Made by a program: the position numbers and the translations under genes. Below the pieces are notes generated by a model, which saw only the letters and a program-made list of their open reading frames with translations, was not told where the DNA came from and did no database searches. From the NCBI GenBank assembly GCA_935421135.1, contig OW285192.1:8143501-8207500 (forward strand): a stretch of 64,000 nt of DNA. Reading direction: 5' to 3'. This stretch comes from Bugulina stolonifera. Its lineage: Eukaryota; Bryozoa; Gymnolaemata; Cheilostomatida; Bugulidae. Below, one piece after another: positions 49,850-60,602 of the stretch; positions within the stretch are counted from its first letter, which is position 1, and each line of letters opens with the position of its first letter.

Positions 49850-52840
49850 GTATGAATATATATTATACAATGCTAAGATAGTCAAATAAGATAGTGGGTG
49901 TTGGATATGGCAACAGCAGAGGCAATGGAGAAGTCGCTAAAAAGCTATATACGAACTCATCAAGTCGGAACTCGTAATTTCCAACTTGAGAAGACGTTTC
50001 TTTTCATGTGTTGAACTTCACCTGATTAGGACCCTTACTTCCCTCACTTAAAACCCTAGTAGATGCACTGATAAAACAACCTCCATCTACTGTGATGGTA
50101 TTTTGGGTTTTCAACAGTGTCCTAATGATCATATTTATGTGGGATCATCTTCCGCCATATGATAATTAAATATTACATGTAGCAGCTAGCATTGCTGCAA
50201 GCTCAAATCATCATACAGAAATTTGTGCTGTTATTTCATGCCAATTAAGAGAAGGACTACATGGTTTATGATATTACGCTTTAGTAATTTTCTCCCCACA
50301 ATGTATGAATGATATTATTACTTGTACGTACAAATGTATGTCAATAGGTGTTGTAGTAAATACTGTTGTTCTGTATGAATGAAATTTGTACATTTACTAA
50401 ATCTTTACAAAATGCAACTTATCAAGCGCAATTGTTCTAAGCCTACCAAGTTACTATGGGAAGAAATCAACCTTGAACTGGTCACCTAACTATGTAGGCT
50501 AACCACCAAAGTGTAAGCAGCGACACCAGTGAGAGGAGTGTCCCAGCTAGCCTGCTTGTTGAACGAAAACTTTGCTAGACCATGAGATGCAGGGGCTGCC
50601 TAACGTAGGGCATAATATGCCAGCATATCTTCTAGCATAGCAGATACAGCACCGACATTGCATTAAACACATCGAGTCCTAGTAGTAGTCTTACTTAACT
50701 CTAAAATTGGGCTTAGAACCCACGTCCAATGCTAGCATTAAATATGTAGAATAAGATAGCATAATATATACAAAGATATGCCACTTTGTAGTACCTGGTA
50801 ATTCAAACTGTAGTAGATAGCTAAATAAAGCACCTCCTACAGTGAATTTGCTCCGTCTTAATACCGTGAAATTGACTGTGGCCAGACTGGAACATGGGTA
50901 AACTAGTATTATGATAATATCCAAAAACTTCCAGTAGAGCAAAATGTATAATATATGAATAGTACAAGAATTTGCAGTATTGAACGATTTAGCAATATAC
51001 AGTATCAGAAGATACAAGAAATATATAACACGACTCAAGATGCTGTTAGGTTTTACCAGAAATTAAATTATAGTTCACATGTTCAGAACATGATATGTTA
51101 ACATTTACAACATGCATAGGAATATGAAAATATTATATTATACATTTATTGCATGGAACAAGGTAAGTCTTTAGTGTCCGATGAGTGATTAATGCTTATT
51201 AGTAGGATTGGTGAATTGGTAAATAATTCCTACCAATGAATGTAGGCTAGCTTCATTGAAAAGGTTCCATCTATAGGCTTCAATATTAACCGCATGCCAA
51301 ATGTAAAAAACTGTATAAGCTAGCGATTGCTTTTCTGCTTTCAAATCAATTGTTGCTTGGGGACATATCTACTAAGAAGAAGTATTGGAGTTGCCTTTTC
51401 TAGAATAGTGAACTTCCAGGCTCAAGCTTTTGGTCCCTTTGGACTGGGTAGCCCAAAGTGCCTAAACTAGCATAGATCATACTTCTTGTTTTCTGGACTT
51501 AATCTTCACCAGAATAAAAATGGAAAATACATGTATACAATTATACTCATGAGGACTCTAGTTAACAAGCAATAACTCGGACCTATGGGTTGCACACACA
51601 TCATGATCAACAATTCTATCACTGCTCAGTTTATGTAACAAGGAAGCAGGTCGAATAGACCAGTCTTGGACCCTTCCCACACCCTGAAACATACTGAAAC
51701 ATTACATTATGATGACCTGTAGATCCGAGTTGCTCTTGACATTTATGACTTCATAGGTATGACCCTACCCTAGTTGCTTTGGCCTTCGGCTCCGTGAGGA
51801 GCCAAGGCTAAGATATTCCTAGACTAGTAAGCACCATGAAGTTTATATAGAGCAAAATAAAACGTCTTCATTGGAGTCCAAGTAGCAACGTCATGGACAT
51901 ACAATGTACAAGTATTATATGAATGTAGCAAAACGTTCTCACTTATAGACAAAATCCAGTTACATCTTGTGAGGGGTTAACCAAAGATATGTCGCATACA
52001 AATTAGAAAATTATGCATCATCTCAAAGCTATAAAGAATTGCTATTAAAAATCATGGTAGATCGTGTATGTACATCATGGGAAAAATATAATTAAATGAC
52101 ACGTATACATGTAGCCTACATGTATACTTACCACAACTACATGTAGCTAGCCATCGGTCCTGCACAATACTCGAGTTCGAGGGGCATCAGGAAAGATGAC
52201 CCATTCATGATAACATACCCAATGGTCCGATATTGAAACATCGACCCTAAATAAGTCGGGTGTAGACATAATATATATAAACACATCTTAATGTAATACA
52301 TGTATATATATACTGTATATACCCGACCCTCGGCCTCGACACACAATACACTCTAGAGATAACATATCTAAAGACAGACATTACACACGATTATACACAA
52401 AGATAACGATAATGAATGTCAGCCATTGTCCTCGGGTGACTCCTCAGCATCACCTCATCATCTCATCGTCCATTTTATTGTGCAATGCTCCTACAAAATT
52501 GTTTGATCAAAGACTATAAAATGATAAAATGTGTACATGTAGCTGACCATACATTTACATACCATACTAGTAGCATGAGGGGGGGGGGGTGAGTTGAGTG
52601 GTCAAGGCGTAGACTGCTTCACAAGCTTATTAGCCTAGGAAACGTACGTTCAACTGCTTCTCAAATGGTCTTGCTGGTGTACACTATAATGTACAGCTAC
52701 CAAATAACAATACAACATGACTTTGTAGTCTTTCTCTTCATTTGAATGAAACCACAGCTCGCATTTGCACATGTACATGGTAATTTGAATTTGCAGCAAT
52801 GTTAGCTGCTACATGTAAGTTGAACACATGAGAAAAACAC
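49850..52840. other. no gene recognised
   Basis: 50,040-50,180 still aligns with copy 1 (14,120-14,230), so the UNC93 duplication reaches at least 50.2 kb. Beyond that the sequence is unassigned. A 115-codon minus-strand ORF (50691-51038) shows no family motif. A G9 run lies at about 52,579. Confidence 0.35.
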
Positions 52841-52847
52841 GACTACT

Positions 52848-52895
52848 AAGAAGTTGTCCTCTCTCGATTTTAAAATTGTGAGACAACAACTTCTT
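52848..52895. repeat. AGTTGTCCTCTCTC stem-loop
   Basis: AAGAAGTTGT pairs with ACAACTTCTT around a loop containing CCTCTCTCGATTTTAAAATT. Related stem-loops lie at 54506-54541 and 59303-59341, and an unpaired copy at 21,672-21,692. Confidence 0.5.
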
Positions 52896-54505
52896 ATTCT
52901 GATCAATAACTTATGAGGTACATGATTTTAGCAATGAATTGCATATCAGGTTGTATTTGATTAGAAGCCAAGCTGCATTGCCAAATTACATGTATTTTAT
53001 TGCATTCGATTAATAACTCGGGGTGGGGGAGGATAACTCTACAACAGACACTTGAATACAAGTCAATGTCTGCTTTTTGTGTACAAGTTACAGCGTAGCA
53101 GTATTTCTTAGTCTCAGATTGTCTGCACACCTAGTTGTTAGCTCCATTCTTATACGTATACAGTAAATACAAGAATAAATTTCGTTGCAAACGATATAGC
53201 AAGAAAAATTTACTTTTGGTTAGATATGCATGTACATACATACACATATGACATGTCACAGTCAGCTAAAAAGTTATAACACTACTTCTAGTAGCCGCTT
53301 ATAATTATATAGTCTATATAGTCTGAAGTCATATCCTAATAATGATGAATACATTTATTATGCATGCGCCTTTTCAAAACTTTATCTAGTTCATATGATG
53401 TATCTTCTATCTAGATAAAAAAGTCTATACACTGTCCATTGTCAAGTTTCTCACGCATAATTGAAATGACACAGGAGGTACAAGAGTGGTCTATCGTGTC
53501 TCCTTACTCTACATCCGTTAGTGAGAGATGTGATTGACTACAATAACTATCATGTTGTGAATACAATGACCAACGGGTCTGATTCGTACTTGTGCGTTAT
53601 GTGCGCATAGGTAGGACCTAGTTAGCTACCCTAGTTGCTCTGGCATTCAGTTCTGTTTTGTATTTTCAGAACTCTATCTAGTTTAAATTCAATATAATAT
53701 AAGGTTGAAAAAGCCTGTGTAATAGAATACTACTAATTATACAAACAATTGTACAATAAGTGGAAACATATGGAACATGCAGTAATTAATTGATTGTCTG
53801 AAATTACTACAATATTTTATCTAGTGGACAGCAAACATATGAGTACATACTGTGCATTACAGTATAAGATGAAATTCTGGGCAGCGTTGCTGCATCACAG
53901 ACAAAAGGAGCAAGCTAATACTGTTTAGTGTAAATAGTAAAGTGCAGGCTGATTATGTATCATGTTACTAGTATTTGAAAAGAGAGGATAACTCCTGGGC
54001 ATGCGACTACACTAATGCAGTAATACAATACAATAATACAATATGGAATACAAGTACATTTTTGATAGGAACAGCCGTATTATTGTATTGATCAACAGAA
54101 GAAAGTATAGTGTCTAAATAACAATATTGTTGATCACCCACATAATGATCAGTGTGATGAAAATTAGTGTTAGTTATTTGATAAAAAGTTCATACAACGT
54201 AGAAGCCAAAATGTCAGGCATGCAACAGGAATAGCCAATAATTATAGTAAGGACAGCAAGTAATGTTTGTCACAAAGATTGGAACAACAAGACTATAAAT
54301 TGATATTGTTAGTTAGTACAAAGGTTGGAGGCAGAATGATGCTATTGTTATGCTATATTGCTGCACATCATATGCTATGCTATGCCTACACTACATATCT
54401 ACAGCATATCATCGCACAAAAATAATTCTTAATGTACATTGCACATTTGTACAAGATGTAAAACTGATTATAAATATAATTGCTAGATAGTAGCTAACAA
54501 TTGGA

Positions 54506-54541
54506 AGTTGTCTGCTCCAATCGTATTGGGAGAGGACAACT
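54506..54541. repeat. AGTTGTC stem-loop
   Basis: AGTTGTCTGCTCCAAT pairs imperfectly with ATTGGGAGAGGACAACT around a 2-nt loop. Confidence 0.5.
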
Positions 54542-54589
54542 ATCAGTGTGAGGCAAGACCACATCGACAGGAGCGTATAAAAGTCCGGG

Positions 54590-55290
54590 GTTTCGAGTTT
54601 TTGAAAACATCTCGTACTCTTTGGGTGGTCGACAATTTGTCAGGCAAGTTATTATTGGGTGAAAATAAAATTTTGACTATAAAACTCGAGGTTTAAATTT
54701 TAAAAATAAAAATTTGCTTTGGAAGTGTAGATTGATAAATGTTGAATTAATAGGTCTGGCTATAAATATCTTCCTAAAGTGTAGATATCTGGATTTTTGA
54801 AGAGGGTGTCCAGTTTTTCAAAGATATGTCGGACACTTTAGAAGGTTGAAAATCTTTGAGGCAAGTTGTTAATGAGTAAAAATAGAATTTTAATTTTAAT
54901 ATTCAAAGTTTAAACTTCAAAAATAAAAATTTGCTTTCGGAATGTAGATTGATAAGTGCTCAATAGGTCTAGCCATAAACAATTTCACAAAGTGTAGATA
55001 CATGGATTTTTGGAGAGGGTGTCCAGTTTTTATAAGGTATATCGTACCATAATATTTTGAAGTGTCTTCAATTTCATTTAAAAAATTATTTTCTTAAATT
55101 TATTATGTAATGATGTGGGATGAGACCTTTTAAACTACATTTTGCTATAAAACACTTACATACTTACTTCAATAGTGAATGAATATTTGCAAAGTGTCCA
55201 GTTTTTCAGGGTGCCCAGTTTGCTGGGTGTCCAGTTTGTGGGGTGTCCACTTTACGGTGTCCAGTTTGTAGGGTGTCCAGGTGTCGCCCT
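54590..55290. repeat. ~217-bp tandem duplication plus GTGTCCAGTTT run
   Basis: AAAAATTTGCTTTGGAAGTG at 54,707 recurs as AAAAATTTGCTTTCGGAATG at 54,921. Both units contain GGATTTTTG.AGAGGGTGTCC and GTGTAGAT. At 55,195-55,290 GGTGTCCAGTTTG recurs five or six times at about 16-bp spacing. A related run is at 62,325-62,520. Non-coding. Confidence 0.75.
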
Positions 55291-55299
55291 CTCTGCACG

Positions 55300-57900
55300 G
55301 TTTATATTAACTGCTTGAGTGCTTCCAACATTCCCAACATACATACGTAGGCTACAAATTGAAGGAGAGGGTTTTCTTGGCAACAATTAGGTTGCCAAAC
55401 ACAAGCAACAAATCAATCTTACTGAAATAGGATGAACAATACTATTTTGCCAATATTGAATAGTGCGACTTAGCAAGTAATTTCAAGTAAAGTAATTGAC
55501 AATGTAATCAATTAACTATCATCCTATTCTCTAAACACTAACACACAGAGGCACTGCACTCTTGCTTTGTACACTTTATGTTATGTCTTTATGTTGTATT
55601 AACAAATAAAAAGTAAATATATTGCAAATTGATAATATACGTACAATGTAGAACATTTTAGACCAACATTTATTTATTTACAGATGACAGCGTGTGGTTG
55701 AATTTCAACACTTTTGTTACATTGCTCAGTATCAGTTGGGATGCAAACATTCACTCCTCAGCTTCATGTCAGCCATGTTTAGTTACGAGTGATGAATACA
55801 TTGCATCTCAGTTGCTTAATCCTTTAGCTTTTGTTAACTCCCTAAAAGATGCACAGTGGCATCAACTAAAATAAAAGTTCTTGCAAGCAACGATTGGGAG
55901 TTGTCTAATCATAAACGGGAACTGATAACTTTGCTTGTACCAACCGATGACAACGCACTGTATTTCAAAACATGATTGGTTAAACATCAACCTTTTTTAG
56001 CCATTATAAAACTCCGAGGAGCGAATTTAATCGAGAAGATATTAAGCAGTATTTTCATATTAAACCTCAACTCAGCTTGACCAGGTTAAATTGTGTTGGC
56101 TCTACGTTTCACTTATGCGAATGTGTATGCTGTATGGCATGTGTATAAATAACTGCACTGTATTTTATTAAATTTAATGAATGTTTAGGAAACAGGAAAT
56201 AAGTACGTGCAGTTATGCAGTACAGTAAAAACTTGCCTACTTTTTGTTAGTATTCAAAATAATACATATGCATGTACGTGTAGGCCTACATATACATGTA
56301 CATGTATGTGTACATATACATGCACATGAACATATACATACATGTACGTGTATATATACATGTACACGTATATGTACATGTACATTTACGTGTACATGTA
56401 CGTGAAAGTCGACTTCGTTTTGAATGCAGTTCTCAATAAAAAGTACGATTTATCTCTAGAATGGTGCATATACATGTACATTACTGTATTTCCAAGCACA
56501 TACTAAATATATTAGTAGCAGCTGCTGCTGTCTGCTGTCCTAAGACAGGTCACGATCTGTCTGCTGGAATCACCTTCTGCGTGACTTAATGTCCTTAAAT
56601 ATTTGATTTAGACACGTATAAGAAGTAGACGACATACACAAGCAGTTCTCAGAGTTTGTGGTAACGTTGTGTTGGTAAGTGTAATTTACAAGATGGTGGT
56701 TTTTTCATGTAGACACCTGAAAAAAATACAAGCGTTGAAATATTTTGCTTGATTTGGAAATAAAATCAGACTTTAACTAATATTGTTGTTCACATTCAAT
56801 TTTTAGTCATTTAAATATTGCTTGTTCTTTCTTGCCACAGGTTCAGAGTATAAGACCACCGCTACGATGAGATTAGTTTACCCTTGGTACATCATGGTCT
56901 AGATTTAATTTTAACTAAAAACTTTATTCCGTTTTGTTCACATGTACAGCGTAGGTTTTGCTCTGTGCACTATGCTTTAAACTACATGTATCTTCCATGA
57001 CTATTTAGTAATTATTCTTTTTTGTTATTATTTGTAGACTGGTACAATTTGTTATAAAACACCTGAACTTGGTCGGTGGATGCTGAATGCACGCTATAAT
57101 GAAGGTGATTATTTGTATAAGACAATACATATCACAGCAGGTTAAATGATTGAGTGTTTGCTCGTAATGTTAATATTGCGTTGAATGCTCTTTCTGCGGG
57201 ATATTCTAACGTCCTCAATTTGAGCAGACAATAAATCAAAACAAAATTGCAGTCAGTTACTAACTGTTTAAATAGCAGCATCTTGTGGGAGCGACCAATT
57301 ACGGAGAGAAATTCCATAATATACATGTATATTATGTAGTTGTAAAAGTACCATGTAAAGTTTGCCTAGATGATCTCAAAGTTAAATTAAACATTGTAAT
57401 ATTTTAATGCCTCTTTGTGCATAATGGCACTGCAGTTAAATTCTGTTAGCTTGAATAACAAAAACTCAATAAATATTGATGCTTGACAAGATATAACTGT
57501 CATGTCATCATGATGCATTTCAGCAGGGTAGGACTAGCGCAGTGGACAATGCTATTCAATTGCATATTCTTTTCTTTTATTCTAATGCTCTTACTGCTGC
57601 TACCTGGTCATCTCATCTAATATGTCGTGAAACCGCTAACCAAGTCAATTTGATATCCAGATTATATGGGTGTTTAAAGTTTTTTTTCCACTTAGAAAAC
57701 ATAGGCCTTACAAAAATCAAACGTACCTATACAAAGAATAGGCTATAATATATCTGGTGAACCTTTTTATATTAGAAGTCTTAAATACTACCCGTTTAAC
57801 CACAGATATATAACATTTTACATATTGACAGAAAATCATGGGGAGATAAATCTAAATTTAACAAACATTGTCTACTGCTGCAATAGTACAACACTCGTAG
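55300..57900. other. no confirmed gene; alternating ATGTAC tract at 56270-56405
   Basis: 56,270-56,405 is an almost uninterrupted purine-pyrimidine tract of ACATGTAC, TACATATACATG and ACGTGTAC words. Splice-like edges occur near 55,690, 56,838 and 57,037, but no frame links them into a protein I recognise. Confidence 0.5.
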
Positions 57901-57949
57901 TGTTTTTTGCTTAGGATTTCACACGGCTGCCGATGTTAGCACGAAGGTG

Positions 57950-58600
57950 AGAAGCGCTTGGTAGTGGTAATGGGCTGCCAAGGTAACTTCCACACATTGC
58001 ATAAAGAGTGAACAGCTAAGTAAGCTCTTATAGCTATTTTCGAGACCATAGGCCGATACTTGGACTGATCAAAGAGCCAAAGGTCGACGTAGGTCCAATG
58101 GAGTGTAGAAGTGTCTGTGTTGAACAGGAGACGTAGGCCCGATGCTTGGACTCACTGAAGAACCAAGGATTGACTAAGGTCCGAGGTTCATGATACTCAG
58201 CAAGGAGTGTAGTAAGAGACTGAAATAAGTATGAGGACGAGCTCGAGCGCTAACGGTCCAGGGGACCAAGGCTGGAGCTGCCTACCTGCAAGAGTAGGAC
58301 TCTGTAGGATGGGTTAAAAGATGTTGCTTTATTCAAGAGCAATCAACAACTGAATTAGCATAAAAAATGTGCTGGCTTTTATATGATTTGGATTTCTGGC
58401 AAAAAGGCTGACAGGGGGTTGGGCTGTACGATTAGGTATCGTCCCCAGAAATTGGGTATCAAGATGGCTTAAAAGTGCCCGAGGTCTGACCACAAAAAGG
58501 GTTGGCCATGCACAAAAAGTGCTTACAATCATGAGAAACGGATTATGTACTAAAATGGCTAAGTTCCAGGACATCAGCCATCAATCATAATAGGCTAAAG
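57950..58600 (-). mobile_element. LTR-family fragment, minus strand
   Basis: It shares with 20190-20989 the blocks GGCCGATACTTGGACT-type, TGTAGGATGGGTTAAAAGAT and GATGTTGCTTTATTCAAGAG, plus the CAATCAACAACTGAATTA stretch that leads to the promoter region. A divergent subfamily copy with unclear ends. Confidence 0.55.
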
Positions 58601-58897
58601 GACTTAGAATAACTCTACCGGCGGGTCCATAGATCCATACGGCTCGAGTTCATCTCCATCCTCGTTTAAGTATATCTCTATACCATTTCTACGACTTAGG
58701 TCGATCCCGGATTCTACATGAATCTAGCGTCGGGCCTAAGTTCCTGGAATATCAGATCTTTCTTTCTACACTCCTTTGGAGTATAAACTCTACAGACCTA
58801 CATTGACCCTGGCCTACGTCAAGATATATATATAATTACTCCCTTCCCATACTCATGCCATCGGCACCCGTATGTAAAAAAGCACTAAAACATTACA
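58600..58897 (+). mobile_element. LTR 3' fragment, plus strand
   Basis: It reads in the opposite orientation to its left neighbour. GGTCGATCCCGGATTC, CTTTGGAGTATAAACTCTAC and the end GCACTAAAACATTACA correspond to the 3' half of the family LTR. The two fragments are nearly head to head. Confidence 0.55.
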
Positions 58898-59302
58898 ACA
58901 TAAGGATATTACTAGTAAGTGCTTTACGTGATAAGGCTATAATGTCAGCTTATAGTGTGATGGAGGGTCTAGCTCTTCAGGGTAGATCAACCTTCGGACT
59001 CTGGGAGTTGTTCGTTCCACCACACACTATTAATACTTCTACACAGTTCTTATATGTGATACCTAATACACATGCATTTCACTTGGCTATAGTTATTGGA
59101 GTATATTGCTGCTACCCTGATGTCTTCTTATCACGTTATCAATGATGTTATCACGTTATCATGACGCCGCCCTACTGTGTACTGTAGAAAAATATTGTAG
59201 GCACAATATGAACTCTGCAGAACAATGAAACTCAAAAGATGTAAAAAAAGAAATAGCTGTGTTTGTGCTTTTTGAATTTCATGGAAATAATGGGTGCCTT
59301 TG

Positions 59303-59341
59303 AACTGTCTTCTCTCAAAACCGATTTGAGAGAAGACAACT
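59303..59341. repeat. AGTTGTCTTCTCTC stem-loop
   Basis: AACTGTCTTCTCTCAAA pairs with TTTGAGAGAAGACAACTT around a 5-6 nt loop. The stem is nearly perfect. Confidence 0.6.
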
Positions 59342-59405
59342 TCTAATTAGTAGCGATTTAGCGAATACACATGCTATTTGCTACATTTAAATTTTACTAT
59401 CATAT

Positions 59406-60270
59406 TGTAATGTTTTTGAGTGCTATTGCATACGAGAGCTGAGGGCTACAAGTATGTGAAGGGCTTGGAAGGTGGTAGAGGCCGACCAAGTGTACCTTCT
59501 GCTCATTACATAAAAGAGTGAACAGTTATGGGTGCTCTTTATAGTGTAAATTATAGGTCATATCAGACGTACGCCGATGCCGAGACTCATTGGAGCTCCG
59601 GACCGACGCAGGTCTTGTAGAGTTTATGCTCCGAGGGAGTGATCTTGTAGAGTTTATACTCCGAGGGAGTGATCTTGTAGAGTTTATACTCCGAGTGAGT
59701 GGTCTTGTAGAGTTTATACTCCGAGGGAGTGCAGAGAAAGAAGACGCTAGGTTCATTAGAACCCAGAATCGGCCTAAGCCTGAGGGGTGGATAGAGATGT
59801 GCTTAGCCTAGGATGAGGTGAACTCGAGCCGTACTGAATCCAAAGGATTCTCAGGTGGAGTTACCCGCCTAAAGAGTAAGCCTCTGTAGGTTGAGTTAGG
59901 AGATGTTGCTTTATTCAAGCGCAATCAACAACTGATTCACAACAGAAAATGCACTGCCTTATATACATAACAAACTTCCGGTAAAAAGGGCCGACATGGT
60001 GTCGGTTATCCGACATGGGGTCGGCTCCGAAACGTATGCAACAATATGTCTGGTTCCGCCCGACTCGGCCACACGAAAAGGTCGGCCATTGCACAAAATG
60101 CGCTTACAATAAGGAGAAACATGTCATATATAATTATGAGCTAAATCCATAAGGTCGGCCACGTAGTTACAATATAAAGTGGCAAAAAGACTCTAATAAT
60201 TCACAATCGAGTAAGGACAGACAATACTAAATAAGTATAAATGTGAGAAAAACCAAGTTGCAATAGAACG
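59406..60270 (-). mobile_element. solo-LTR-like copy with internal 30-bp tandem expansion
   Basis: Close relative of 20190-20989 over its length, with ATAT|TGTAATG at the lower edge. At 59,611-59,731 a 30-bp unit CTTGTAGAGTTTATACTCCG + AGGGAGTGAT is present four times, whereas the other copy has it once. ORFs on both strands through the unit (repeated INSTRSLPRS, VEFILRGSDL) are artefacts of its multiple-of-three length. Confidence 0.65.
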
Positions 60271-60602
60271 TAATAATGTTGTCAGTGTGGCTGGCCTAGG
60301 TGCCATTACCACAATATTAGGCAGATTCTCTATTCATGTAATGAATAGAGAATAGCATGTATTCCTCTATTTGTAATATTATCAAGTCCCACCAGTGCAT
60401 TTCAACTAATCACTTATTGGCTTATTGTATGAATTCGCTAAGCCTTTGATGAGTGATAGTAGTGATAGTAATTCATTCTAGTGCAAATATGAAATAGTGT
60501 ACATTTTATTCGTTTCAAATGAAAGATTGCCAATATTAAAGGCAGAGCTTAAAAGATGTAGAAGTCTACTTGCTCCACAACTATCATAGCTGTATTTTTT
60601 AG

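Noticed and set aside
57037..57110. Exon-like segment (GTICYKTPELGRWML) between splice-like sites
   Set aside because: The donor is weak and no neighbouring exon joins it in phase to a recognisable protein.
59590..59811. Repeat-protein ORF (VEFILRGSDL repeats) and its antisense twin
   Set aside because: Both come from a 30-bp tandem expansion within an LTR. Open frames on both strands are expected for such a unit.
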